A DNA stretch of 64,000 bases from Peptococcus niger (lineage in GTDB: Bacteria > Bacillota > Peptococcia > Peptococcales > Peptococcaceae), in the NCBI RefSeq assembly GCF_900101835.1, contig NZ_FNAF01000005.1, positions 62,001-126,000 of the forward strand, in the 5' to 3' direction. Under the pieces are notes generated by a model that was not told the origin of the DNA, ran no database searches, and saw nothing but the letters and a program-made list of their open reading frames with translations. Shown piece after piece: positions 7,999-16,781 of this stretch (positions are counted from its first letter, which is position 1; each line of letters begins with the position of its first letter). The position numbers were made by a program, and so were the translations under genes.

Positions 7999-8973
7999 AT
8001 GGACATTATGCAGCAGCTAACGGATCGCATTCGGGGGAAGAACTTATCAATTGTTTACCCGGAAGGGACAGATATCCGCATTATTGAAGCAGCTGCGCGT
8101 CATGCGGCAGACGCTATTTTAAAACCGATTTTAATCGGTAATCCTGAAGAAATCAGCCGCGTTGCCGGGAGTAAGAACATCGGCTTGGCAGATTTGGAGA
8201 TCATTGATCCTGCCACTTATCCTGAATTTGACGCCATGGTGGATGCCTTTGTTGAACGCCGCAAGGGCAAGGTGCCGCCGGAAAAAGCGCGCGACATGCT
8301 TAAGGATGAAACCTATTTCGCCACCATGCTTGTTTATCTTGGCAAGGCTGACGGGATGGTCAGCGGGGCTGCCCATTCAACGGCGGATACCATTCGCCCG
8401 GCCTTGCAGATTGTTAAAACAAAACCGGGTGTATCCCGTGTTGCCGGGGCCATGGTTTTCGTAAAAGGGGAAGAGCGGATGCTCTATTCCGATATTGCGG
8501 TCAACATCACCGTTGACGCTCAGGCCATGGGCGAAATTGCTGTGGAAAGTGCAAAATTTGCCCGGGTGTTTGACATTGACCCGAAGGTGGCCTTGTTGAG
8601 CTTTTCGTCAAAAGGGTCTGCCGTATCGCCGGAAAGCGAAAAGGTGGCGGAAGCTACGAAAATTGCCCAGCAGATTGCGCCGGACCTGCCCATTGACGGG
8701 GAATTGCAATTTGACGCCGCCTTGGTGGAATCGGTCGGACAAAGCAAGGCACCTGGCAGTAAAGTGGCAGGTCATGCCAATGTCTTTATTTTCCCGAGCT
8801 TAGATGCCGGCAACATCGGCTATAAAATTACCCAACGCTTGGGTGGCTATGAAGCCTATGGCCCCCTCCTGCAAGGCTTGGCTGCCCCGATCAATGATTT
8901 GTCCCGCGGTTGCTCTGCTGAAGATGCCTATCAAGTGGCGATTATTACTGCCGCTCAGGCATTGATGGACTAA
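7999..8973 (+). CDS. pta: Phosphate acetyltransferase
   Basis: 324 residues from MDIMQQLTDRI; the ATG at 7999 has AAGGAG ten bases upstream, while an earlier in-frame ATG has none. Pta interconverts acetyl-CoA and acetyl phosphate. The whole protein matches the short Pta family (PF01515): SGAAHSTADTIRPALQ near residue 125, the internal SFSSKGS segment and the C-terminal GLAAPINDLSRGCS. In this organism it could draw on acetyl phosphate made by sulfoacetaldehyde acetyltransferase (about 20 kb away) as well as on pyruvate-derived acetyl-CoA. It lies just right of the acquired block; a dyad covers its promoter. Confidence 0.93.
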   Translation: MDIMQQLTDRIRGKNLSIVYPEGTDIRIIEAAARHAADAILKPILIGNPEEISRVAGSKNIGLADLEIIDPATYPEFDAMVDAFVERRKGKVPPEKARDMLKDETYFATMLVYLGKADGMVSGAAHSTADTIRPALQIVKTKPGVSRVAGAMVFVKGEERMLYSDIAVNITVDAQAMGEIAVESAKFARVFDIDPKVALLSFSSKGSAVSPESEKVAEATKIAQQIAPDLPIDGELQFDAALVESVGQSKAPGSKVAGHANVFIFPSLDAGNIGYKITQRLGGYEAYGPLLQGLAAPINDLSRGCSAEDAYQVAIITAAQALMD

Positions 8974-8984
8974 ATCTTAGCATT

Positions 8985-9061
8985 GTCGAGAAGGGGTTCC
9001 TTCTCGACATTTTTATGAGCGGATATCCCGGCTGAAGGTGTATCCGCTTATAAAAATGTCG
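8985..9061 (+). promoter_or_regulatory. Overlapping alternative hairpins between pta and prmA
   Basis: Hairpin A (8985-9008, GTCGAGAAGG/CCTTCTCGAC) is followed by ATTTTTA and resembles an intrinsic terminator. Hairpin B pairs 9005-9025 with 9041-9061 (a 21-base arm with one mismatch) and reuses the CGAC at 9005-9008 and the T tract. The two cannot coexist fully, which is the geometry of an attenuator; it might also just be a terminator next to a long stem. Confidence 0.55.
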
Positions 9062-9080
9062 TGGACAAGGGGGGCTTGGC

Positions 9081-9983
9081 GTGTCTTACATCAAAGTGCA
9101 GTACGTCCTTCCGACCGATGCCGAATGGGAGGCGGCCTTGTTGTTTTTTAGCGAGGCCTTCCCGGAAGGGTTTGAACAGTACGATCCCAGAGATATTTTA
9201 GACCGGGTTGGCGGTGATGAGTGGGATGCCCATGAATTTTCCGTGGCGGACTTGTGGGCAGAACGGCCGACTTTGACCGCTTATTGGCCGGCGGAAGACC
9301 GGGCTGGCTTGGCGGATATTTGCCGCCGCTGGCAAGCGGCGGGCTTTAGCGGAGACTTGACGACGGAAGGGTATGACTTGCCGCCGGCCGATGCCTGGCA
9401 AGCCCAATTTAGGCCGATAGTCGTGACAGACCGGCTTGAAATTTGTCCCCATTGGTGCCGGCCTTCAGGCGGGTGTGCGGTTGTGGTTCTGACCGATCCG
9501 GGCATCGGCTTCGGTACCGGGACGGATGAAACGACGCAGCTGGCCTTACGGTTGTTGGATGCGGCGGATCTTGCCGGCAAGCGGGTTTGCGATGTGGGCT
9601 GCGGCTCAGGTATTTTGGCGGTGACGGCCAAGAAATACGGTGCGGCAGAGGTTCTGGCCGTGGACAACGACGACCAGGCGGTTGCTGCAGCGGCGCATTT
9701 GGCAGCGCTCAATGCGGTGGAGCTTAAGAGCCAAGCCAGCGATTTGCTGGCCCAGGTGCCGGGTCGCTGGGATGTGCTCGTTGCGAACATCGTTACAGAT
9801 GTGCTGTTGCGGTTGCTGCCGACGGCATCGGCCAAGCTGTCGCCGGGAGGACACTTGCTCTTGTCCGGGATTCATAAAGACCGCTTGTCTGATATTCGTC
9901 AAGCGGCAGAGGCTGCCGGATTTGTGGAAACAAGGGCCTTGACCGGGCAAGACTGGTGCGGCCTGGGACTCAAGAAAGGATGA
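9081..9983 (+). CDS. prmA: Ribosomal protein L11 methyltransferase
   Basis: 300 residues from a GTG start with AAGGGGGG six bases upstream. An N-terminal L11-recognition domain is followed by a class I SAM-dependent methyltransferase domain: DVGCGSG at 171-177, the acidic residue in VDNDD near 195, and the PrmA-type NIVTDVLL after it. PrmA trimethylates ribosomal protein L11. The usual FGTGxHPTT loop before motif I reads FGTGTDETT here (144-152), replacing the His-Pro pair. Downstream murE starts 2 bases after the stop, so the two are likely co-transcribed. Confidence 0.85.
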   Translation: MSYIKVQYVLPTDAEWEAALLFFSEAFPEGFEQYDPRDILDRVGGDEWDAHEFSVADLWAERPTLTAYWPAEDRAGLADICRRWQAAGFSGDLTTEGYDLPPADAWQAQFRPIVVTDRLEICPHWCRPSGGCAVVVLTDPGIGFGTGTDETTQLALRLLDAADLAGKRVCDVGCGSGILAVTAKKYGAAEVLAVDNDDQAVAAAAHLAALNAVELKSQASDLLAQVPGRWDVLVANIVTDVLLRLLPTASAKLSPGGHLLLSGIHKDRLSDIRQAAEAAGFVETRALTGQDWCGLGLKKG

Positions 9984-9985
9984 CG

Positions 9986-11476
9986 ATGGGAAAAACACTG
10001 AAGAGCTTGGCAGAAGTGCTCCAGGCGGCGGGCCTTTTGCTGGCACAAACAGGTGATGGCGCCCGGCTGGAGCTGTCGGACATCCAGTATGACTCGCGCC
10101 GCGTAACCAAAGGGACCTTATTTTTATGCAAGGGCGCCCACTTCTCACCGGCCTATCTGACCGCTGCCGTTGACCGGGGGGCCTGCGCTTATTTGAGTGA
10201 TCGGCCTTACCCTGAGGCCGGGGCGGACCTTCCCTTTTTGCAGGTTAAGGATATTCGGCAGGCGCTGGCGGTGACCGCCAATTGGTTTTTTGATGCGCCT
10301 TGGCGGGACTTGCACATGATGGGCGTTACGGGAACAAAGGGCAAGAGCACCACGGTAACCATGGTCAAGGCCATCTTCGATGCGGCTGCCGAGGAAAGCG
10401 GGGCCCCCCTTTGCGGGATTACGTCATCGGTCTGTAATTTTGACGGCGTCCGGGAAGAGGCATCAAAGCTCACCACCCCTGAAAATATTGACCTGTACCG
10501 GCACTTGGCCAGAGCACGGGAGGCCGGATTGCGGCACATGGTGGTTGAGGTGTCCAGTCAAGCCTTGAAATATCACCGGGTTGGGGGCATTCGGTTTGAT
10601 GATGCGGTTTTTTTGAACATTGCACCGGACCACATTGGCCCTATTGAACACCCGTCATTTGAGGATTATTTTACCAGCAAGCTCTCTATTTTTGACCGGG
10701 CAGACCGCGCCTTTGTGAACCAGGAAAGCGATGAATTGCCGCGAATTATGGCGGCTGCCCGCCATTGCCGGCAAGTGGTTCGCTTTGGCCTGCATGAAGG
10801 CGACTACATCGCAGAAGACCTTAGGGCCGATGCAAAGGGTTTGACCTTCAACCTTGCCTTTGATGGCGGCATCCAGGCCTTTCACCTGCCCATGCATGGG
10901 CGGTTCAATGTTGAAAACGCCCTGGCGGCCATTGCCTTGGCCCACAAGGCCGGCATCCCCCTGACTACTTGCGCCAAGGCCCTGGCGGGCATCAAGATGA
11001 CCGGGCACATGAGTTACCTGCAGGAGGCTGGCATTACCGTGGTGGTGGATTATGCCCACAATGAAATCAGTTTCCGCCGGGTGCTGGAAACGGTTCGGCA
11101 GGATTTCCCTGACGCGCCGATCTGGCTGCTTTTTGGGGCGCCGGGCGATAAAGCAGAAAGCCGACGGCCGGGCATGGGGCGGGTGGCCAGCCTGGGGGCT
11201 GATCATATTATTTTAACGGCAGATGATCCGGCAACGGAGGAGGTCGCGGCCATTAACGACAGCATTTGCCGGGCCTTTGAAAAGAAGGTGCCGGTGGAAA
11301 AGATTGAAGACCGGGCCACAGCTGTTCGCCATGCCGTTCAGACGGCCCCGGAAGGCGCCGTGGTGCTCCTACTCGGCAAGGGCTATGAAACCTGTCAAAA
11401 GATTAAGGGTGAACGGGTGCCCTATGCCGGAGATGAAGTAGTGGCCAAGGCGGCCTTGCTGGCGCGTAAAGTTTAG
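9986..11476 (+). CDS. murE: UDP-MurNAc-tripeptide synthetase, probably L-lysine-adding MurE
   Basis: 496 residues starting MGKTLKSLAEV (AAGG six bases upstream; an ATG two codons earlier sits on the site). Mur ligase architecture: N-terminal UDP-binding domain, ATP-binding GTKGKST at 116-122, central domain, C-terminal domain. The amino-acid-specifying motif reads DDPA (in LTADDPATEE) instead of the DNPR of meso-diaminopimelate enzymes; D(D/N)P(A/N) is the signature of L-lysine-adding MurE. The enzyme would therefore add L-Lys to UDP-MurNAc-L-Ala-D-Glu, fitting the lysine operon 4 kb downstream. Confident family call; substrate is inferred from the motif. Confidence 0.88.
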   Translation: MGKTLKSLAEVLQAAGLLLAQTGDGARLELSDIQYDSRRVTKGTLFLCKGAHFSPAYLTAAVDRGACAYLSDRPYPEAGADLPFLQVKDIRQALAVTANWFFDAPWRDLHMMGVTGTKGKSTTVTMVKAIFDAAAEESGAPLCGITSSVCNFDGVREEASKLTTPENIDLYRHLARAREAGLRHMVVEVSSQALKYHRVGGIRFDDAVFLNIAPDHIGPIEHPSFEDYFTSKLSIFDRADRAFVNQESDELPRIMAAARHCRQVVRFGLHEGDYIAEDLRADAKGLTFNLAFDGGIQAFHLPMHGRFNVENALAAIALAHKAGIPLTTCAKALAGIKMTGHMSYLQEAGITVVVDYAHNEISFRRVLETVRQDFPDAPIWLLFGAPGDKAESRRPGMGRVASLGADHIILTADDPATEEVAAINDSICRAFEKKVPVEKIEDRATAVRHAVQTAPEGAVVLLLGKGYETCQKIKGERVPYAGDEVVAKAALLARKV

Positions 11477-11491
11477 AATGCGGAGGAATAT

Positions 11492-13168
11492 ATGAATATT
11501 ATTGCAGAAACCAGAGCCACAGTGATGGCGCGGATTCAAGAGGCCTTTCAAGCGGCGGTGGCAGACGGCGCCTTGCCGGCCACCGACTTGCCGGAATTTG
11601 TGGTGGAACAGCCAAACGATAAAAGCCACGGCGATTTTGCCAGTAACCTTGCCATGCAGCTGGCACGCCCGGCGCGGATGAACCCGCGGGCCATTGCCCA
11701 AGCCTTGGTGGACCGCCTGGACACATCGGCGCCGATCGACCATGTTGACCTGGCCGGGCCGGGCTTTATTAATTTTACCTTGACGGCCGATTATCTGACG
11801 CCGGTTTTAGCAGCGGTTCAGGCGGAAGACCGGGACTACGGTAAAAGTGATGTGGGCGGCGGGCGGCGCGTCCAAGTGGAATTCGTCAGCGCCAACCCGA
11901 CCGGTCTCCTGCATATGGGCAACGCCAGAGGGGGCGCCTTGGGGGACGTTTTGGCAGGCGTTCTGAACCTGGCTGGCTACCAGGCGGATAAGGAATATTA
12001 CATTAACGATACCGGTAACCAGGTGAACCTCTTGGGGCGCTCGGTGGAGGCGCGGTACTTTGAAGCCCTGGGCCAAGGCGATGCCTACCCCCTGCCGGAA
12101 GACGGCTACCAAGGGGCGGATATTGCTGAAACCGCCCGGCACTTGCTGGCCCAGGACGGTGAGGTCTATGTGAACATGGACCGGGATGAGCGCTTGGCTA
12201 AAATGACGGATTTTGCCTTAAAGGAAAAGGTCAAGGGCATTCGTCAGGGCCTGGAAGCCTTTGGCGTGTCCTATGACCACTGGTTCAGCGAAAAAAGCCT
12301 GCACGAATCCGGTGATGTGATGGCGGCAATCGATGCCTTGCGCGACCGGGGCTATGTTTACGAAAAAGACGGCGCCCAATGGCTGCGCTGCACCGATTAT
12401 GGTGCGGAAAAGGATGAAGTGCTGGTGCGGGCCAACGGCATTCCGACTTATTTTGCGGCAGACATCGCCTACCATAAAAATAAATTCGACCGGGGCTATG
12501 ACGATTTAATTAACATTTGGGGCGCCGACCACCACGGTCATGTGGCGCGCTTAAAGGGGGCCTTGACCGCTTTGGGCTATCCGGGGGACCGGTTGACCGT
12601 TATCCTCATGCAGCTGGTCCGCCTCTATCGGGATGGCGAATTGGTGCGGATGAGCAAGCGTGCCGGCGAATTTGTCACCTTGGAAGAGCTCATTGAAGAA
12701 GTCGGCCGTGAGGCGGCGCGCTTTTTCTTCAGTATGCGGTCGCCGGACAGTCCGCTGGATTTCGACTTGAGCCTGGCCAAGAAGCAATCATCGGATAACC
12801 CGGTCTATTATGTTCAATACGCACATGCGCGGATTTGTTCCCTGCTTTCGGCTGCCGGAGAGCCGGTGCGCCCGGCGGCAGAGGTGGATACCGCCTTGCT
12901 AAAAGAACCGGCAGAAGAAGCCTTGCTGGAAGCCATTGCTGCCTGGCCGGAAAAAGTGGCCTTGGCGGCACGTGAATTGGCACCCTATCATTTGGCATAT
13001 TATGCAAAAGACCTTGCCAATGCTTTCCATACTTTTTACAATGGGTGTAAGGTACTGACAGACGATGCTGAACTCAAAGCGGCCCGCCTGCTTTTAGCAG
13101 ACTGTGCCCGCATCACCTTACGCAATGTATTGCTGCTCTTGGGCGTTAGCGCCCCGGAACGAATGTAA
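11492..13168 (+). CDS. argS: Arginyl-tRNA synthetase
   Basis: 558 residues, normal for class I ArgRS. It has the N-terminal Add-1 domain, the HIGH-type signature in SANPTGLLHMGNARGG (near 131-146), the KMSKS-type VRMSKRAG near residue 385, and the DALR anticodon-binding domain ending in LLLLGVSAPERM. The start has GGAGGA upstream. It lies in a tight run between murE and fba. Confidence 0.96.
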   Translation: MNIIAETRATVMARIQEAFQAAVADGALPATDLPEFVVEQPNDKSHGDFASNLAMQLARPARMNPRAIAQALVDRLDTSAPIDHVDLAGPGFINFTLTADYLTPVLAAVQAEDRDYGKSDVGGGRRVQVEFVSANPTGLLHMGNARGGALGDVLAGVLNLAGYQADKEYYINDTGNQVNLLGRSVEARYFEALGQGDAYPLPEDGYQGADIAETARHLLAQDGEVYVNMDRDERLAKMTDFALKEKVKGIRQGLEAFGVSYDHWFSEKSLHESGDVMAAIDALRDRGYVYEKDGAQWLRCTDYGAEKDEVLVRANGIPTYFAADIAYHKNKFDRGYDDLINIWGADHHGHVARLKGALTALGYPGDRLTVILMQLVRLYRDGELVRMSKRAGEFVTLEELIEEVGREAARFFFSMRSPDSPLDFDLSLAKKQSSDNPVYYVQYAHARICSLLSAAGEPVRPAAEVDTALLKEPAEEALLEAIAAWPEKVALAARELAPYHLAYYAKDLANAFHTFYNGCKVLTDDAELKAARLLLADCARITLRNVLLLLGVSAPERM

Positions 13169-13179
13169 AGGAGGACATT

Positions 13180-14034
13180 ATGGCTTTAGTGAATGTGGAT
13201 ACCTTGTTACAGGCGGCTGAAGAAGGCGGTTACGCCGTCGGCGCCTTTAACTGCAACAACATGGAAATTGTACAGGCAATTATCGGTGCAGCGGAAGCGG
13301 AAAAATCTCCGGTCATCATTCAAGCCAGCCAAGGGGCCATCAAATATGCCGGTCTCAATTATATTGTGGCCCTGGTGCGCACTGCTGCCGAAGCTGCCAG
13401 CGTTCCGGTGGCCCTGCACCTGGACCATGGGACCAGCTTTGAACAAGTGATTCAGTGCATTGGCCGCGGCTTTACCTCGGTTATGATTGACTGGTCAAAG
13501 CATCCCCTGGAAGAAAACATCCGGGTGACCAACCAAATCTTGCAAGTGGCCCGGCCCTTGGACGTTTCTGTTGAAGCGGAATTGGGCAAAATCGGCGGCA
13601 CCGAAGACAATGTTGTTGTCAGTGAGCGGGAAGCCAGTTTTACCGATCCGGACGAAGCGGCTTATTTTGTTAAAGAGACCGGGATTCGGTCCCTGGCAGT
13701 TGCCATCGGTACGGCACATGGCCAGTATAAAGGCGAACCGAAGCTGGACTTTGACCGGTTGACCACCATTAAAGAAAAAGTGGGCATTCCCATTGTGCTG
13801 CACGGTTCTTCCGGTGTGCCGGATGCGGCTCTTAAAGAAGCCATTGCCCGTGGTGTGCGTAAGATTAATATTGATACCAACCTCCGCGAAGCCTTTACAG
13901 ACGGCGTTCGTGAAGTATTGGCTGAAAAGCCGAATGAAATCGATCCGCGTAAAATTTTAGGCCCGGCGCGTGAAAAAATGCAGGCGCGGGTGGTGGAAAA
14001 AATTCGCATTTTCGGTTCAAACGGCAAAGCGTAA
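13180..14034 (+). CDS. fba: Class II fructose-bisphosphate aldolase
   Basis: 284 residues. It cleaves fructose 1,6-bisphosphate to DHAP and glyceraldehyde 3-phosphate, or runs in reverse in gluconeogenesis. Zinc-site and catalytic residues are visible: H80, D82 and H83 in ALHLDHG, further histidines in GTAHGQYKG and LHGSSG, and the phosphate-binding NIDTNLREAF segment near the C-terminus. AAGGAGG precedes the ATG. It is followed 12 bases later by glpX, so aldolase and fructose bisphosphatase are made together, a gluconeogenic pairing. Confidence 0.94.
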   Translation: MALVNVDTLLQAAEEGGYAVGAFNCNNMEIVQAIIGAAEAEKSPVIIQASQGAIKYAGLNYIVALVRTAAEAASVPVALHLDHGTSFEQVIQCIGRGFTSVMIDWSKHPLEENIRVTNQILQVARPLDVSVEAELGKIGGTEDNVVVSEREASFTDPDEAAYFVKETGIRSLAVAIGTAHGQYKGEPKLDFDRLTTIKEKVGIPIVLHGSSGVPDAALKEAIARGVRKINIDTNLREAFTDGVREVLAEKPNEIDPRKILGPAREKMQARVVEKIRIFGSNGKA

Positions 14035-14046
14035 GGAGTCTTTAAG

Positions 14047-14988
14047 ATGGAAAGAGAACTGGTTATTGAATTTTCGCGTGTCACGGAAGCGGCTGCGATC
14101 AATTGTACCAACTGGGTCGGCAAATTGGACAAGATGGCCGCTGACGGTGCAGCGGTAGAAGCCATGCGCCATATGTTTGAAACGGTGGCCATTACCGGTA
14201 CCGTCGTCATTGGTGAAGGTGAAATGGACGAAGCCCCCATGCTTTACATTGGTGAAAAAGTCGGCCTAGGCGGCGATGAAGTGGACATTGCCGTTGATCC
14301 CTTGGAAGGCACCAACCTGGCGGCTAAAAATCAACCGGGTGCTATCACTGTTATGGCGGTTTCCGATGCCGGCGGCCTCTTGCATGCACCGGATATGTAC
14401 ATGGATAAAATCATCGTCGGCCCCGGCGCAAAAGGGGCCATCGACATTGAAGCATCTGTGGAAGAAAACCTTAAAAATGTGGCCCAGGCCCTGGGTAAGC
14501 CCATGGACGAGCTGACCGTCTGCTTACTTGACCGGCCCCGCCATGAGCACATTAAACAGGCCGTAAAAGCCCTGGGCGCTCGCGTTCAGCTGATTACCGA
14601 CGGCGATGTATCCCCGGCCCTGTCCTGCTGCTTCCCGGAAAGCGGCATTGATATGGTCCTTGGGATCGGTGGGGCTCCGGAAGGCGTCTTAGCTGCCGCT
14701 GCCGTAAAATGCATGGGTGGTGACATGCAGGGCAAATTAGCCCCTGAAAATGACGAGCAGGTGACCAGGGCAGAGGCCATGGGCACCAGTTGTGATGAGG
14801 TCTTAACCTTAAATGACCTGGTGCGCAGCGATGATGTCATGTTTGTGGCCAGTGGGGTCACCACCGGCAGCATCTTAAAAGGCGTCAAGCGCGACGGCGA
14901 TTTTATCACCGTCAACACCGTCGTCCTACGCCATAAAACCGGTACGGTGCGCTTTTTGGACAGCCGCTACCGGTTGCCAGTCAGCTAA
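14047..14988 (+). CDS. glpX: Class II fructose-1,6-bisphosphatase
   Basis: 313 residues of the GlpX family. Metal and phosphate-site motifs are present: GEGEMDEAPML near 58-68, DVAVDPLEGTNL near 78-90 and the GIGGAPEGVLAAAA stretch near 205. It hydrolyses fructose 1,6-bisphosphate, the committed gluconeogenic step, and directly follows the aldolase with a good AAGGAG site. Gluconeogenesis would be needed by a cell that lives on two-carbon units or amino acids. A strong terminator follows. Confidence 0.94.
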   Translation: MERELVIEFSRVTEAAAINCTNWVGKLDKMAADGAAVEAMRHMFETVAITGTVVIGEGEMDEAPMLYIGEKVGLGGDEVDIAVDPLEGTNLAAKNQPGAITVMAVSDAGGLLHAPDMYMDKIIVGPGAKGAIDIEASVEENLKNVAQALGKPMDELTVCLLDRPRHEHIKQAVKALGARVQLITDGDVSPALSCCFPESGIDMVLGIGGAPEGVLAAAAVKCMGGDMQGKLAPENDEQVTRAEAMGTSCDEVLTLNDLVRSDDVMFVASGVTTGSILKGVKRDGDFITVNTVVLRHKTGTVRFLDSRYRLPVS

Positions 14989-15002
14989 GGTCATCATTCT
15001 TC

Positions 15003-15033
15003 AGCTCCGTCTCTTGCAGACGGGGCTTTTCTT
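15003..15033 (+). terminator. Intrinsic terminator after glpX
   Basis: AGCTCCGTCT (15003-15012) pairs with AGACGGGGCT (15018-15027) around CTTGC and is followed by TTTCTTCT. It closes the pta/murE-to-glpX run. From here to the promoter at 15150 I see no gene. Confidence 0.9.
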
Positions 15034-15149
15034 CTGGCCATATAATCGGTTGGTTGCTTGGCGGTGCCCTTGTTGGAGAAAGGCCTGCCCACAGATTAAC
15101 TTGGCAAGGGACGGGGACTTATGTTTAGAAGATTCTCCTGCCAATAAGC

Positions 15150-15178
15150 TTGACAGGCAGATAGCAATCTGTTAGAGT
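15150..15178 (+). promoter_or_regulatory. Promoter of the lysine operon
   Basis: -35 TTGACA (15150-15155), 17-base spacer, -10 TAGAGT (15173-15178) with a TG upstream of the -10 (extended type). The predicted start near 15185 places the whole riboswitch in the leader. Confidence 0.65.
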
Positions 15179-15198
15179 CAATGTACAATCCCATATAA

Positions 15199-15343
15199 GA
15201 TGTGCGAGAGGGCGCGAGTGCGATGAGTAGGGTTTACCTGAAAGGCGGGCTCGCCGAAGTGCTATGGTGCTGGGCTTATGTCGAATAGGCATGAGACTGT
15301 CGCAAAAAGGTTGCCCAATCTTTTTGCGAGGAGCTTTCACATC
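15199..15343 (+). promoter_or_regulatory. Lysine riboswitch (L-box) aptamer
   Basis: Conserved lysine-box elements appear in order: GATGAGTAG, then GAAAGGCGGGCTCGCCGAAG, then a GCTGGG arm, then GAGACTGTC. P1 closes by GATGTG (15199-15204) with CACATC (15338-15343), and P5 is CGCAAAAAG/CTTTTTGCG (15301-15329). It binds L-lysine and controls the lysA-dapA-dapB-ddh operon directly downstream by transcription attenuation (next entry). Seen in sequence by comparison with the known Bacillus lysC leader; a covariance search would confirm it. Confidence 0.9.
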
Positions 15344-15347
15344 AAGG

Positions 15348-15410
15348 GCAAAAGGTAAATTTTCAGCACCCATGAGGCAAATCCTTTTGCTCATGGGTGC
15401 TTGTTTTTTT
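15348..15410 (+). terminator. Riboswitch-controlled terminator and antiterminator
   Basis: Terminator stem AGCACCCATGAG (15365-15376) with CTCATGGGTGCT (15390-15401), extended by CAAA/TTTG, followed by a T tract. Antiterminator: GCAAAAGG (15348-15355) is perfectly complementary to CCTTTTGC (15383-15390), the loop-proximal 3' arm. High lysine should favour the terminator. Confidence 0.85.
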
Positions 15411-15437
15411 AGGAGTAGACTGGGAAAGGATGAGTGC

Positions 15438-16739
15438 ATGGAAGGATTTTCAAATTTTAAAGATGAGGGCGGCCGTTTAAAAATAGGGGACTGCTATGCG
15501 GCGGACCTGGCTGAGGAATACGGCACCCCCTTGTACGTCTATGATGAGCAGGCACTGCGCAAGCAAGCCCGGACCTTTGTGGACTGCTTTAACAGCGATG
15601 CCTTTACTAGCCGAATCCTGTACGCGTCCAAAGCGGCGAGTTTTACGGCCTTGATTGCCTTGGCCAAGGAAGAAGGCCTTTGCCTGGACGTGGTCTCGGA
15701 AGGTGAATTGTACACGGCCTTGGCGGTAGACTTCCCGCCGGACCGGATTATTTTCCACGGGAACAATAAATTGGACCGGGAATTACGGATGGCCTTACAA
15801 GCACAGATTGGCTTTATCGTGCTGGATAATTTATCGGAAGCCCGGCGCTTGTCCGCCCTTGCAGCTGAAGAAGCTTGCCCTGTGGATGTCTTGCTCCGGG
15901 TGAACCCGGGGGTGGAAGCCCATACGCACGCTTACATTAAAACCGCCACCAGTGACAGCAAGTTCGGCATTGCTTTGGATGAAGCGCCGGCTGTCCTGGC
16001 CGAGATTGCTGCTTTAGACCGGCTGAACTTGCGCGGGGTCCACTGCCACATCGGGTCTCAAATTTTTGCAGCGGATGCCTTTTTAAAGGCGGCCCACCTG
16101 ATGCTGGACCTGATGGCGGCTTTAAAGGCGGAAGGGCTGTCCCTGGATATCTTAGACTTGGGCGGCGGCTTTGGTGTCTTTTATGAAACCGGCGATGCGC
16201 CCTTTGCCCTGGCACCCTTTCTCCGGCAATTGGCCGCGGATATTGCAGATGAAGCCCAGCAGCGGGATCTCAGCTTAAGGGAAGTCTGGCTTGAACCGGG
16301 CCGGAGCATGGTGAACGAGGCCGGGCTGACCCTCTATAGGGTGGGCGATGTGAAGCGGCTGAAAGACGGCGTCAATTATGCCTTTATCGACGGTGGCATG
16401 GGGGACAACATGCGGGTTGCCCTTTACCAGGCCGGCTATACGGCCGTTCTCGCCGACCGGTTACGGGATGCGGCGGATGAAAATTGGCGGGTGGCCGGCA
16501 AATATTGTGAAAGCGGTGACGTTCTCATTAAGGATAAGCCCTTGCCGACGCCTCAACCAGGTGATATCCTCGCCATCTTGGGCACCGGCGCTTATACCTT
16601 CAGCATGTTTTCCGGCTACAACCGCCTCCCCCGCCCGGCGGTGGTCTTTGTTGACGGCAGCCGACACCAGGCCGTCGTCCGACGTGAATCCTTAGAGGAT
16701 ATTTTGCGAAACGACATGACTTTATTGGCAAATGATTAA
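15438..16739 (+). CDS. lysA: Diaminopimelate decarboxylase
   Basis: 433 residues from MEGFSNFKDEGG; GGAAAGGATG lies just upstream and longer in-frame starts would run into the riboswitch terminator. PLP enzyme of the alanine-racemase fold: PLP lysine in YASKA near residue 59, HCHIGSQ and the glycine-rich DLGGGFG near 235, and the substrate-binding C-terminal segment CESGDVL. It decarboxylates meso-diaminopimelate to L-lysine, the last step, and is first in the operon. End-product control by the lysine riboswitch fits. The lysine is probably needed both for protein and, judging by MurE, for the wall. Confidence 0.95.
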   Translation: MEGFSNFKDEGGRLKIGDCYAADLAEEYGTPLYVYDEQALRKQARTFVDCFNSDAFTSRILYASKAASFTALIALAKEEGLCLDVVSEGELYTALAVDFPPDRIIFHGNNKLDRELRMALQAQIGFIVLDNLSEARRLSALAAEEACPVDVLLRVNPGVEAHTHAYIKTATSDSKFGIALDEAPAVLAEIAALDRLNLRGVHCHIGSQIFAADAFLKAAHLMLDLMAALKAEGLSLDILDLGGGFGVFYETGDAPFALAPFLRQLAADIADEAQQRDLSLREVWLEPGRSMVNEAGLTLYRVGDVKRLKDGVNYAFIDGGMGDNMRVALYQAGYTAVLADRLRDAADENWRVAGKYCESGDVLIKDKPLPTPQPGDILAILGTGAYTFSMFSGYNRLPRPAVVFVDGSRHQAVVRRESLEDILRNDMTLLAND

Positions 16740-16781
16740 AGCGACTATAGATGCAGTAGACTTACAGAAAGGAAGATAGAT

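Noticed and set aside
13662-14240. 192-codon minus-strand frame across fba/glpX
   Set aside because: Antisense to two conserved enzymes; serine/alanine-rich product typical of GC-rich shadow frames.
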